Below, in pieces: positions 12,210 to 19,989 of a stretch of DNA of 23,830 nt. The stretch spans positions 1 to 23,830 of IMG/VR virus record IMGVR_UViG_3300035698_002964. The stretch is one strand, 5' to 3'. The first letter of the stretch is position 1. Every line of letters begins with the position of its first letter. A model generated the notes under the pieces. The model was not told the origin of the DNA and searched no databases. It saw nothing but the letters and a program-made list of their open reading frames with translations. The translations under genes were made by a program, and so were the position numbers. The stretch comes from a virus.

Positions 12210-12626
12210 ATGGTCTCACAAAGTGAAGTAAAGATAGCCACTGATACAGTCCTCAAAGAAATGGATGCTAAAGTACAGCAATTCATAGATAGAGTTTTTG
12301 AATATTCACAACGGAACCTAATACAGGAAGGCAAAGTAGACACTGGAACATTATTAAAAACTGGTAATGTTGAACGTGAACTAATGGGTGGCAGTATCAT
12401 TTACCCAGTACCTTATGCTGACGTTATAGAAAACGGACGCGATCCAGGCACAATGCCACCAGTCGAACCAATACAACGATGGGTACAAAGAAAGCTAGGC
12501 ATTAAAGATTTGATTAAGTCACGACAAGTTGCATTCGCAATTGCTACACAGATTAAAAAACGTGGCTTAGTAGGTACTCGGTTTTTACGTGATGCTGTAG
12601 ATCAAGCCGAAAGTGATTTCTCGTAG
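12210..12626 (+). CDS. HK97 gp10-like neck/tail completion protein
   Basis: This is a 138-residue protein. An N-terminal helix pair (AKVQQFIDRVFEYSQRNLIQ) is followed by the characteristic 'GKVDTGTLLKTGNV', 'IIYPVPYADVIENGRDPGTM', 'PIQRWVQRKLG', 'FAIATQIKKRGLVGTRFLRD' series of HK97-gp10/tail-component proteins. These sit at the head-tail interface and help join the tail. In many phages the gene lies after the capsid gene; here it precedes the protease, which is a modest rearrangement. It is likely leaderless from the promoter at 12176. Confidence 0.8.
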   Translation: MVSQSEVKIATDTVLKEMDAKVQQFIDRVFEYSQRNLIQEGKVDTGTLLKTGNVERELMGGSIIYPVPYADVIENGRDPGTMPPVEPIQRWVQRKLGIKDLIKSRQVAFAIATQIKKRGLVGTRFLRDAVDQAESDFS

Positions 12627-12634
12627 TTTTTGAG

Positions 12635-12647
12635 TAAGCGTTATAAA
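12635..12647 (+). promoter_or_regulatory. Late promoter, TAAGCGTTATAAA
   Basis: An exact motif copy lies 47 bases before ATG 12695. The transcript should have a leader of about 20 bases carrying GCGAGG. It probably serves protease, capsid and possibly later genes. Confidence 0.75.
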
Positions 12648-12694
12648 CTGGCATATCTAATTATAATTTACATACGTGCGAGGCAATTCGATTA

Positions 12695-13951
12695 ATGGTA
12701 ACCGAAAAACTACATTTCACAGCTAAAGAAGAAGAGCAAGGTTTAGATACAGAGTCAGTACTGACAGTATTCCAAGGCTCTAACGATTTAGCAGATATTA
12801 AACAAATAGTCGAATCAGCAAAAGAACGACTTTATACTTCTTGGGCAACAGTGGACATGGTCGATAAAGACGGTGAACGAATACCAATTGAAGATGTTAT
12901 CAGTCAACAAGAAGTACTAATGAAAAGAAACGGTACAGTAATTGATGGCCATAGTAACCGACACGTAGGACAAACATTAGCCTACAAAGTTCTAACACAT
13001 CCCGATAGCGGTACTCTAGGAGTATTACATCTTAACAAGATATTTAACGATAACAAAGTAGACGACAAAGTATGGACTGAAACTGTAAGCGGTGAGCGAA
13101 CAGGATCTAGTGTCGGTGGAAGTGTAGACCTCCCTACTTACGAATTAGATGAAAAGACTGGCCAACACGTTAAAGTCCTTAATGGATTTAAACAATACGA
13201 GACCAGCAATGTTTACAGTCCTGCAAATCCATTAGCTCTAAACCATGCAATCAGCGCGGTAGCAAAGAGCACGACAATGGATGCTGCTGACAAAGAACAA
13301 CCATTCGCCGGGTATAAAAACATGGCAGAATGTGTTGCAACAAATAGTGACGTAGAAAACCCTGAGGGCTATTGTGCTGTATTGTACCACCAAGTCGGTG
13401 CGATGAAAGCAGTATTAACAAAAGCCAAAAAGACGGGCGAAGAAAACGACACAGAAACAACTACAAAAGACGAGGGAACTCCAATGGAAACAAGTGTAAC
13501 TAAAGAAGAATTTAATGCTTTTAAAGAAGAAGTATCCAAAGGTCAAACTGCAATCTTAGAAGCTCTAAAGGCGAAGAAAGAAGAAGCGCCCGAAGATGAT
13601 GCTGAGAAACCAGTAGATACTGAGGAAAAGAAAAAAGAAGATGAAAACGCTAAAAAAGATGGCGTTGATCTAAATGGCGACGCAGAAAGTGAGGCTCCTG
13701 GCCCAGAAGAAGCTAACCAAGAAGACACATTCAAAGCACGTATGGACAAGTTCGAAGCTAATCTAATGAAAAAAGTAGAAAGCTCCGTAGCTAAATCTGT
13801 AAGTGCAGCTCCAAGACCAAACAGTAACAAATTTGCTACTGCAACATCTAAAGCTTCCGAAGTAGCTAAAAGTTTAGCTAGCGGAAAGAAGATGAGTTGG
13901 TCTGCTGTTGAGAAATTAAACTCTCAATTGCAAAAAGAGGCAAGTAATTAG
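12695..13951 (+). CDS. Prohead protease fused to scaffold
   Basis: This is a 418-residue protein. Residues 45-150 (YTSWATVDMVDKDGERIPIE, TVIDGHSNRHVG, then ERTGSSVGGSV) resemble XkdF/HK97-type head maturation proteases; H86 and S138/S139 are candidate catalytic residues. Residues 205-235 (FAGYKNMAECVATN, PEGYCAVLYH) carry a Cys motif often found beside such proteases. Residues 255-345 are very rich in Glu, Lys and Asp and form a coiled-coil scaffold, and the C-terminal part (VESSVAKSVSAAPRPNSNKF onward) probably contacts capsid protein. The scaffold would shape the prohead and then be digested by its own protease. It sits directly before the capsid gene. Confidence 0.8.
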   Translation: MVTEKLHFTAKEEEQGLDTESVLTVFQGSNDLADIKQIVESAKERLYTSWATVDMVDKDGERIPIEDVISQQEVLMKRNGTVIDGHSNRHVGQTLAYKVLTHPDSGTLGVLHLNKIFNDNKVDDKVWTETVSGERTGSSVGGSVDLPTYELDEKTGQHVKVLNGFKQYETSNVYSPANPLALNHAISAVAKSTTMDAADKEQPFAGYKNMAECVATNSDVENPEGYCAVLYHQVGAMKAVLTKAKKTGEENDTETTTKDEGTPMETSVTKEEFNAFKEEVSKGQTAILEALKAKKEEAPEDDAEKPVDTEEKKKEDENAKKDGVDLNGDAESEAPGPEEANQEDTFKARMDKFEANLMKKVESSVAKSVSAAPRPNSNKFATATSKASEVAKSLASGKKMSWSAVEKLNSQLQKEASN

Positions 13952-13960
13952 GTGATTATG

Positions 13961-15094
13961 ATGACTGAAACATTTAAAACTATAGGCGATATGATTGACT
14001 ACTTTTACGGTGCCGATCAGGTAATGAAATCCGACGCTCCAGTACTTTCGAGTACATCAGGCTTCTTTAACGGAGTTTACGGTGCAATGGCTTTCTCACA
14101 ACTTAACAACGAGAGTAATGCATTTGGTATCTTACCAAAGTATCCATGGCAACATTCTGGCTTCCGTGTAATTAGTGCGGATGCAGGTGCAGCAGCTGAT
14201 GGTGGAGTATCACAAACTGGTGCAATCCCTGACACTGTTAAACCAACAGTAATCGAAGTGGATGTATCACCTAAACAAGTTGTTCATAACTTCCAAGTAT
14301 CTATGATCCAAGAAGGTCTAGTGAAAAAAGGACAAGATGACGCTTTAGGAGATATGGAGTTCTTACGTAAGTATTTCTCTACTCTACACGGTAAACGTAT
14401 TAATGAACAATTACTACGTGACGCAGATACATTAGCAGGAACTGGATTCGAAAGTATTGATCGAGTAACTGGTACAACTGCTTCTTTAGTTACTGCTTTA
14501 TCTTACACTGCAGGCGATGAAGACATCTACGACATTGATCGTTCCGTTGTCTCATGGGCTGATGCTGTTGTAAGTCATGCAAGTGGTACAGACCGTACAT
14601 TCCAACTAACTATCTTGGCGGACATGCTTGCAAGTCTTGAAGATAACGGTGGAAACACTAACGTAATCCTTACAGGAAACGACACTAAATGGCGTATCTT
14701 CCAACTAGCTGAAGGGCAAGTTCGATATGCTGGTGTAGTAGATCGTAATGTTATGGTACAGTTAGGTCTTAACGGTGTAACAACTGAAGAAGGTCAAAAC
14801 TATGGTGTACGAGTTGCAACTGTTTACAACATCCCATTGTTTACAAGTCAAGCTGTAGCTAAAGACACTATTAGTCGTATCTATTGTTTAGATACTACTG
14901 AGAACGAAGATGGTACTCCTCGATTAGGTATTGCTTTACTACATCCAACTCTATACGTAGAATCTGGATTAGGAGCAGCTAATAGAGACCCGTACAGTAT
15001 TGGTTTCTTAGGTACTAAAGGTATGTACTACACATCAGGTGAACTGATTTGTACATTCTTCGCAGGCCAAGGTAGTATCCGAGACCTTAAATAA
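13961..15094 (+). CDS. Major capsid protein, HK97 fold
   Basis: This is a 377-residue protein. Two ATGs (13958, 13961) follow AGGTGATT; I chose 13961 for spacing, and the difference is one residue. A short helical N-arm (FKTIGDMIDYFYGADQVM) is followed by a region fitting the E-loop and spine helix ('GVSQTGAIPDTVKPTVIEVD', 'VVHNFQVSMIQEGLVKKGQD'), then 'HGKRINEQLLRDADTL' and a P-domain/A-domain with many short strands. The long assembly arm seen in phage HK97 is replaced here by the separate scaffold in the gene before. It is followed by a strong T-rich terminator, consistent with a very highly expressed gene. Confidence 0.85.
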   Translation: MTETFKTIGDMIDYFYGADQVMKSDAPVLSSTSGFFNGVYGAMAFSQLNNESNAFGILPKYPWQHSGFRVISADAGAAADGGVSQTGAIPDTVKPTVIEVDVSPKQVVHNFQVSMIQEGLVKKGQDDALGDMEFLRKYFSTLHGKRINEQLLRDADTLAGTGFESIDRVTGTTASLVTALSYTAGDEDIYDIDRSVVSWADAVVSHASGTDRTFQLTILADMLASLEDNGGNTNVILTGNDTKWRIFQLAEGQVRYAGVVDRNVMVQLGLNGVTTEEGQNYGVRVATVYNIPLFTSQAVAKDTISRIYCLDTTENEDGTPRLGIALLHPTLYVESGLGAANRDPYSIGFLGTKGMYYTSGELICTFFAGQGSIRDLK

Positions 15095-15098
15095 GCTT

Positions 15099-15127
15099 AA
15101 CGGCTTTTTTTCTTTTTCTTTTTTTTA
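15099..15127 (+). terminator. Strong T-rich terminator after the capsid gene
   Basis: A weak 4-bp stem (AAGC/GCTT) leads into about 24 bases that are almost all T with a few C. It lies directly after the major capsid gene. Confidence 0.7.
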
Positions 15128-15178
15128 TTATTTCAACACACATACATTCGAATAACTAAACCAAGGAGGCATGGTATC

Positions 15179-15574
15179 ATGAAAAAACAAAACTTTATAC
15201 TCCTCACACAAGTTTCCGGCATGCAAATCGTTAAAGGTCCAAGTGGCGAACGATACACTAGCATTAAAGGACAAGGGTTCCCGGTAACATCTGAGGTAGA
15301 TATTGCACACTTCAAAAAACAGAACAAACGATACGCTAAATACTCCGCTAAAACAGGCGCAGAAGTACAAGGCGATAGTATCGAGAGTGAGATGGAACAA
15401 CTACTTACAAGTCTTGGTTTCTCACAGTCAGCTAAAGATAAAGTTAAAGTACAGTGTGATGCTGTGCCTGAACTAGAGTCGCTTTTCGAAGAAGGAAAAG
15501 AGGGTATGCTTAAACTAACTGATAAACAAACTAAAGATATTTACAATACGCTTTTCAAAGCTGAACAACTATAG
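15179..15574 (+). CDS. Small virion-cluster protein of unknown function
   Basis: This is a 131-residue protein with AAGGAGG at 15163-15169. The N-terminal half has strands and a basic segment (VDIAHFKKQNKRYAKYSAK); the C-terminal half is helical and acidic (ESEMEQLLTSLGFSQSAKDK; LESLFEEGKEGMLKLTDKQT). It lies between capsid and decoration-like genes, where head completion or capsid-associated proteins are usual. No family is recognised. Confidence 0.55.
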   Translation: MKKQNFILLTQVSGMQIVKGPSGERYTSIKGQGFPVTSEVDIAHFKKQNKRYAKYSAKTGAEVQGDSIESEMEQLLTSLGFSQSAKDKVKVQCDAVPELESLFEEGKEGMLKLTDKQTKDIYNTLFKAEQL

Positions 15575-15584
15575 GTGATTAATC

Positions 15585-15860
15585 ATGGCATTTACATATA
15601 CAGAAAACAATAACGGAATCCCAGTAATAATGGGTAACAAAAAGATGACTAGCGGAACTTTCGCTAGTTCTGGCGGATCAACAGGCGGAGATATTGTAAC
15701 AGGTTTACGAATCGTTGAAGCATTCCATTTAACACATACAGCCGCTGCTGTAGTTGCGAGTGCACCAGTAGCTAATGAGACTTTCCCATTCTCTGGATCA
15801 GGCGTTACTATTGTAACAGTAGCAAATACTACAGGTATTTGGACTGCAATCGGTGAATAA
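15585..15860 (+). CDS. Small beta-rich head protein, possibly decoration
   Basis: This is a 91-residue protein with AGGTGATT before ATG. Sequence features 'VIMGNKKMTSGTFASSGGST', 'GGDIVTGLRIVEAFHLTHT' and the final 'VTIVTVANTTGIWTAIGE' match a small all-beta phage protein type often encoded just after the capsid gene. Such proteins may bind the capsid surface or form trimers. The exact role is inferred from position and strand pattern only. Confidence 0.6.
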   Translation: MAFTYTENNNGIPVIMGNKKMTSGTFASSGGSTGGDIVTGLRIVEAFHLTHTAAAVVASAPVANETFPFSGSGVTIVTVANTTGIWTAIGE

Positions 15861-15862
15861 GT

Positions 15863-16021
15863 ATGGCAGCAGGTGACGCAGTATTATATGGACCTTATCT
15901 GGCAACAGATACCACTGCAATCGCAGCAGGTCTTACCGCAGGAACTATTGTTGTAGCTGATGATATTACTTCTTACGTATTCCAAGGGAATGTGTTTTTC
16001 GTAGTTATTAAGGCCGCATAG
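15863..16021 (+). CDS. Small alanine-rich head-region protein
   Basis: This is a 52-residue protein starting two bases after the previous stop, with GGTGAA upstream. The composition (Ala, Gly, Val, Thr; strands 'AGTIVVADDI', 'YVFQGNVFFVVIKAA') resembles a small beta-barrel or a capsid-decoration partner. A terminator follows at once. It is too small to assign, but operon position, spacing and codon use make it a believable gene. Confidence 0.6.
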   Translation: MAAGDAVLYGPYLATDTTAIAAGLTAGTIVVADDITSYVFQGNVFFVVIKAA

Positions 16022-16028
16022 AACTGCT

Positions 16029-16054
16029 CTTTTTTTCTTTTATCTCTTTTTTTT
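16029..16054 (+). terminator. T-rich terminator
   Basis: Two T-runs separated by a short C/A-containing stretch follow the 52-residue gene and directly precede the next late promoter. Confidence 0.6.
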
Positions 16055-16056
16055 GG

Positions 16057-16069
16057 TAAGCGTTTTAAA
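16057..16069 (+). promoter_or_regulatory. Late promoter, TAAGCGTTTTAAA
   Basis: The motif has T in place of A at position 9. It ends 27 bases before ATG 16096, which lacks a ribosome site. Confidence 0.7.
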
Positions 16070-16095
16070 CAACCTTATCTATTCTATACATTAAG

Positions 16096-16734
16096 ATGAC
16101 AGCAACATATTGCCAGGCAACGGACGTTCAAAGGATTCTACAGGCAGAGACAGCCTACGCTGTAGGTACTAACCCTTCACTTGCACAGGTAGAATTAACT
16201 ATCAACGCTGTAGAGAATTGGATTGACAATTGGACTCGTAGAGCATGGCGAGAAAAAACTGTCGCAAATGAAATATATGACATTCCCCTGGTACGTTATA
16301 ACAACAGCACCGGGATACCTGTATATCTTAAACGAAGATTTCTTAGAACATTATCTACAGGCGATAGTGATAAGTTGGAGATCTGGAACGGTAGCGCATA
16401 CGAAGACTATGTAATTACTAAATCCGAAGATCGAGCTGGTGACTTCTGGTTAGATTATGACCGAGGAGTATTATACATTAAAAGCAGATTCCAATTCCAC
16501 AGAGCAAGAGCCTTACGATTAAGTTACCGATACGGTGAATCAACTGTACCTGCTGATATAACAGAAGTAGCGGCTTTAATGGCTGCAGCTCAAGTATTAC
16601 AAGGTGATGATCGAAGTATGCAACTAGCAGATGTAGGCGATCCCACAAAGTTAAGTTATGATGACCGGTCACGTAAGATGGTAGGACGAGCAATGTCTAT
16701 TCTCAAACCATACCGAGAGTTCTCAGTAGCGTAA
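16096..16734 (+). CDS. Head-tail adaptor (gp6-like connector)
   Basis: This is a 212-residue protein. 'YCQATDVQRILQ' followed by 'LTINAVENWIDNWTRRAW' is the usual opening of gp6/connector adaptors. Then comes an inserted beta domain (IPVYLKRRFLRTLSTGDSDK to WLDYDRGVLYIKSRF), then 'LRLSYRYGESTVPADITEVA' and a C-terminal helix pair (AALMAAAQVLQG, MVGRAMSILKPYRE). Adaptors form a ring under the portal. Its TAA stop is the first three bases of the next promoter motif. Confidence 0.75.
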   Translation: MTATYCQATDVQRILQAETAYAVGTNPSLAQVELTINAVENWIDNWTRRAWREKTVANEIYDIPLVRYNNSTGIPVYLKRRFLRTLSTGDSDKLEIWNGSAYEDYVITKSEDRAGDFWLDYDRGVLYIKSRFQFHRARALRLSYRYGESTVPADITEVAALMAAAQVLQGDDRSMQLADVGDPTKLSYDDRSRKMVGRAMSILKPYREFSVA

Positions 16735-16744
16735 GCGTTTTAAA
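16732..16744 (+). promoter_or_regulatory. Late promoter, TAAGCGTTTTAAA
   Basis: The motif overlaps the stop codon of the adaptor gene. The ATG at 16823 is 78 bases away with GAGGT close to it, so the tail operon mRNA would have a leader of about 50 bases. Confidence 0.65.
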
Positions 16745-16822
16745 CATGCTTGCATATATTCTTTTTTATACCTTTGTCATTATTACAAATGTAAGTAAAC
16801 CTTAACGAGGTAATTGTATATT

Positions 16823-17260
16823 ATGGCTGACGCATTAGCAAGTATTGTAACCCTACTGACAGATAACTGGAACGATTCCAACACAGGAAGTAACACACCA
16901 GTCATCGACAAGATCACTTCTTACAAAAAGATAGACTTTAACAAGAATAAAGACTGGGTTTTAATACAACGTGGACAGAATACACCATCACCTGCAGGCG
17001 TTGGTGCATCACGTAAGAACGTAATACACACGATTTCTATTGATATACGAACATCACAACCAGGTAGTGCAGGAGAAAGCCATTGGCAAGATGTAATCGC
17101 AGAAGTACGCCGAATACTAGGAGCTAACATTGTGAACCCTGACGCTAACTTTAACGAGATTATACCTGACGTTAGAGAGCAGGACCTATCAGACAAGACG
17201 AGAGACTTATGGCGTATAATCATTGATATTAAACTAAGAGAATTAAATAAAGCGAGGTAA
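16823..17260 (+). CDS. Putative tail completion/terminator protein
   Basis: This is a 145-residue protein. ATG 16823 is chosen with GAGGT at 16808-16812; the frame extends three codons upstream to a TTG. The alpha/beta layout (helix 'ALASIVTLLTDNW', strand 'DWVLIQRG', strand 'VIHTISIDIRT', helix 'SHWQDVIAEVRRILGA', strand 'DLWRIIIDIKLREL') fits the tail terminator fold that caps the tail tube. It lies directly before the tail tube gene, the usual position. Family placement is by layout, not by a signature motif. Confidence 0.6.
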   Translation: MADALASIVTLLTDNWNDSNTGSNTPVIDKITSYKKIDFNKNKDWVLIQRGQNTPSPAGVGASRKNVIHTISIDIRTSQPGSAGESHWQDVIAEVRRILGANIVNPDANFNEIIPDVREQDLSDKTRDLWRIIIDIKLRELNKAR

Positions 17261-17266
17261 AAACCC

Positions 17267-17458
17267 ATGGTAAAGATAACGTGTAAAAGAAAAGGATTAA
17301 CATTCAACCACAACGGATCACCTAACTACAACATCACATTCACAAGTAACGAAATGGACGTTTCAGCTGAAGCAGCTAAACACTTGCAAGCAGCACATCC
17401 TTCTTACTTTGCGAAAGCAACTAAAAAAACCACTAAAACAACGGAGCGTGAAGACTAA
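17267..17458 (+). CDS. Small basic protein between tail terminator and tail tube
   Basis: This 63-residue protein has GAGGT nine bases before its ATG. An N-terminal beta part (VKITCKRKGLTFNHNGSPNY; ITFTSNEMDVS) leads to a helix 'AAKHLQAAHPSYFAKA' and a Lys/Thr-rich tail. Short proteins ending like this, with one hydrophobic patch followed by a 'HPxxF' turn, are common before tail tube genes in tailed viruses. The role is unknown. It shares one base with the next gene. Confidence 0.55.
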   Translation: MVKITCKRKGLTFNHNGSPNYNITFTSNEMDVSAEAAKHLQAAHPSYFAKATKKTTKTTERED

Positions 17459-18378
17459 TGACATATTCAAGTGTAACTAAATACGTCCTTATAGGTAGAG
17501 AATCTACACAAGGGACACCAGTAACAAGAGACAGCGACGTCGGACTCGTACAAAGTGTTAGTGATGACAATACCACAGAACCAATCGAAACTAAAAGTAT
17601 CTCGAGCATTGAAGTTAAAACTGTTTCAGCAGGTAGCCAAACATTCTCTCACAGTCACACAGTAGACGCTCAACATGGTCGACTATTAGAATATGGCTTA
17701 GGTGCAGTTGCACATGCAGAGACAACAGGCAACTGGAAACACACGTTCACAATAGCAAATGATCCACCTTTCGCAACTATTGAAAGCGGAGAAAACGATA
17801 CAACAGATAATGCAGGACTATTTGCGGGATCTCTTATTGAACGATTAGAACTAACATCAGCACTTAATGAGAATCTTAAGATGACAGCAGACTGGAAGGC
17901 TATAGGTTTAACAACTACAGCATCAAGCACTACAGCTATAGAGGATGCATTCCAAACATTCCCTCATAGTCAAGTAAATGTAGAACTTGCAGGTGTTGCC
18001 GCAGCTGAAGTACAGAGTGCAAGTATCGTATTAAGTAAAAGAATACAACAAGCGTATGGTCTTTCAAGTACTACACCGCAACAAAGTAAAGCAACCGACT
18101 TAAAGTTTGAATACTCAGCGACACTAGGCTTCAGAGACAAAACAGAATACGACTTATGGTTAAATAAAACCAGTCACTCATTCCTTATCAACGCACACAA
18201 TGGAGTAGCTCTAGGTAGTGGTCGAGCAGAAATTAAGTTCGAGCTTACAGGTTGCATCATGACAAGCTTTAGAAAAGTAGTCGAGATAGGTAACTTGATC
18301 TATGTAGAAATTGCGGGAACAGGAACATTAAGCGAATGTTTCAGTGTTGATGATATTAGCAGTTCCAATTGGAATTAA
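17458..18378 (+). CDS. Major tail tube protein
   Basis: This is a 306-residue protein. The opening (YSSVTKYVLIGRESTQGTPV) is the typical beginning of tail tube proteins in siphoviruses and archaeal tailed viruses. It is followed by strand-rich sequence with many Ser/Thr, two similar halves (about 40-150 and 160-300) and a final 'VYVEI'-like strand region (NLIYVEIAGTGTLSE). The protein forms stacked rings that make the tail tube. No sheath gene is found on either side, so a non-contractile tail is favoured. Confidence 0.75.
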   Translation: MTYSSVTKYVLIGRESTQGTPVTRDSDVGLVQSVSDDNTTEPIETKSISSIEVKTVSAGSQTFSHSHTVDAQHGRLLEYGLGAVAHAETTGNWKHTFTIANDPPFATIESGENDTTDNAGLFAGSLIERLELTSALNENLKMTADWKAIGLTTTASSTTAIEDAFQTFPHSQVNVELAGVAAAEVQSASIVLSKRIQQAYGLSSTTPQQSKATDLKFEYSATLGFRDKTEYDLWLNKTSHSFLINAHNGVALGSGRAEIKFELTGCIMTSFRKVVEIGNLIYVEIAGTGTLSECFSVDDISSSNWN

Positions 18379-18404
18379 ATAAAGCATACAAGGAGGAAAT
18401 TAAT

Positions 18405-18701
18405 ATGCCAGAAATAACTATAATTAAAGACGGTGAAGAGAAACTCATCAATGTAAAACCATTAACCAATCGACAAGTCGACGAACTAATGGCGAAAGAA
18501 GTACAACTCAACAAAGAAGTCCAGGAAGATGAAGACTTCGCAGCAGTGCAAAGGTACAAAGATTATCAATATGATCTAGCCAGCAAACAAACACTTATCC
18601 CAATCGAAGAGATTCGAGACATGGACGCTGAACAATACGAAAAGATTAAAGCAGTGTTTGAGGGTGTGGTTAATAGATCAATGGGTTTTCGGAAGCCCTG
18701 A
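18405..18701 (+). CDS. Tail assembly chaperone, short (0-frame) product
   Basis: This is a 98-residue protein. ATG 18405 has the strong site AAGGAGG at 18389-18395. It is a small alpha/beta N-terminal part (PEITIIKDGEEKLINVKPLT) followed by charged helices, in the classic position between tail tube and tape measure. The stop TGA 18699-18701 lies ten bases after the slippery heptamer. The 0-frame protein corresponds to lambda gpG. It is thought to coat the tape measure protein with the longer frameshift product before the tail tube assembles. Confidence 0.8.
   Translation: MPEITIIKDGEEKLINVKPLTNRQVDELMAKEVQLNKEVQEDEDFAAVQRYKDYQYDLASKQTLIPIEEIRDMDAEQYEKIKAVFEGVVNRSMGFRKP
18683..18689 (+). promoter_or_regulatory. 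Programmed -1 frameshift slippery site GGGTTTT
   Basis: In the 0 frame the bases read as G GGT TTT, the canonical X XXY YYZ pattern. A -1 slip continues as TCG GAA GCC CTG and stays open to 18949. The 0-frame stop follows at 18699. Confidence 0.85.
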
Positions 18702-18949
18702 TCGCAGCAGGTAAACTACTCGCTCAGGGACATGTCGGCATACTTGAACGGTTCATGGAACCAGGAAAACAATTTGCTACATACAAAAGAGAACTTATCG
18801 ATACATTACAAACATACAATTTATGTTTAAAGTTCGGATGGACACCTGATTATGTCCAGAATATGAACCCAACAACTAAAAGATCATTCCTTGCAATCAT
18901 GCATGGTGAAGATGAAGGCGCAGAAGCAATGCGACAACTAGAGAAATAG
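18689..18949 (+). CDS. Tail assembly chaperone, frameshifted extension (gpT-like)
   Basis: Entered by -1 slippage at 18683-18689, this frame adds 86 residues (SEALIAAGKLLAQGHVGILE, then RFMEPGKQFATYKRELIDTL and onward) to the 98-residue chaperone, replacing its last few residues. A separate start at ATG 18755 is possible but has no ribosome site, while the 22 codons before it are well-formed protein, which favours frameshifting. The helical character and ending just before the tape measure gene match lambda gpT. The fusion protein spans 18405-18949. Confidence 0.82.
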   Translation, partial: SEALIAAGKLLAQGHVGILERFMEPGKQFATYKRELIDTLQTYNLCLKFGWTPDYVQNMNPTTKRSFLAIMHGEDEGAEAMRQLEK

Positions 18950-18952
18950 ACA

Positions 18953-19987
18953 ATGGCAGAACTGAAATTTACTATAATGGGCGACCTTAAGAAGCTCAAA
19001 AAGGAACTACGTCAAACTTTCAAAGAAAACTTTAAAGCTAAAGTTGGTGGTGATGGTGGCGGATCCGGCGGAAGTAGTGGAGGCTCTGGTGGAGGAGCTG
19101 GTGGTTCAGGTAAAAAGGCTACTAGTTTCTTAGGACAAATTGCAAAAGCTGTTGGTGTTCTCGGTGTTCTTTCTCAATTAAAACCTATCATGGACCTGCT
19201 TGCTATAATCACAGGATTCATCGTTATCGGTGGTGCCAAGCTAGTGGAGGGTATTATATTCATAGAAAAGAAGGTAGGTCTATTACGTACTGCAATAAAA
19301 GAATACCTCCTTGGTTTAAGAGAACAATTCATAGCGTTAAAACTAGCATTCATCGAAAAGATCTCAGCAGTAAAGAATAAGATTGCTGAATGGATCGGTA
19401 AAGCTAAAGGCTTCATTGCTAACCTACGCGCGAAAGTATCCGAAAAACTTAGTGCAGTAAAAACAGCTATTTCTGACTGGGTGAGTAAAGCCAAGGAATG
19501 GTTCCAAAGTGTTAAGGATGGCATATCTGAAAAGGTCGCGGCACTAAAAGAGAAGGTAGCTACGAAGCTAGACATGGTAGTTACCTGGCTTACAACAATC
19601 AAGGAACAACTTATTGAGAAGCTCGCAGACACAAAGAATAAGATTGTCGAATGGCTACAAAAAACAGCCGATTATATTAAAGAATTACCTAAAAAGATTG
19701 GTGACAAGATCAAGGGATTTGTAGATAACATAGTCTCAAAGCTTAAGAGTGCAATACGAAGCGTTAACCCTTTCAAAAGAGAAAGGAATGTGAACGATGC
19801 AATCATTACACCAGGTGGTGTAGTACGAACTGATCCTAACGATTTCATCATAGCAACCAAGAACCCCGGAGGATTAGGCGGTGGCGGTAGCAAAGTGATT
19901 AATATGTATGGAGTTACAGAAAAACGATTCTTAGATACGATACGGAGGGAACTAGGCAAGGACAAGATCTTCGCCAGTAATATGTAA
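18953..19987 (+). CDS. Tape measure protein (short)
   Basis: This is a 344-residue protein starting three bases after the frameshift product. Domain order: basic helix (5-30), Gly/Ser linker (32-53), hydrophobic segments (about 58-103) likely to enter the membrane during DNA delivery, then tandem 29-residue amphipathic helical repeats (106-250), a basic helix (251-278), and a Gly-rich C-terminal part with 'AIITPGGVVRTDPNDFIIAT', a sequence style common at tape measure ends. Length sets tail length; at the usual about 0.15 nm per residue this implies a tail of only around 50 nm. Gene position is decisive for the call. Confidence 0.82.
   Translation: MAELKFTIMGDLKKLKKELRQTFKENFKAKVGGDGGGSGGSSGGSGGGAGGSGKKATSFLGQIAKAVGVLGVLSQLKPIMDLLAIITGFIVIGGAKLVEGIIFIEKKVGLLRTAIKEYLLGLREQFIALKLAFIEKISAVKNKIAEWIGKAKGFIANLRAKVSEKLSAVKTAISDWVSKAKEWFQSVKDGISEKVAALKEKVATKLDMVVTWLTTIKEQLIEKLADTKNKIVEWLQKTADYIKELPKKIGDKIKGFVDNIVSKLKSAIRSVNPFKRERNVNDAIITPGGVVRTDPNDFIIATKNPGGLGGGGSKVINMYGVTEKRFLDTIRRELGKDKIFASNM
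19268..19702 (+). repeat. Five tandem 29-residue (87-bp) repeats in the tape measure gene
   Basis: Residues 135-163, 164-192, 193-221 and 222-250 each begin with E-K-(I/L/V) and share hydrophobic positions with a Trp near residue 13 or 20. Residues 106-134 are a weaker first copy. The DNA copies are diverged, so the repeats are visible mainly in the protein. Confidence 0.75.
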
Positions 19988-19989
19988 AT

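Noticed and set aside
13543-13830. 95-codon minus-strand ORF and other long minus-strand ORFs such as 11710-12120 and 19174-19632
   Set aside because: They lie opposite strongly supported + strand genes and translate to low-complexity Ser/Phe/Leu-rich sequence, as expected from reverse complements of Glu/Lys-rich genes.
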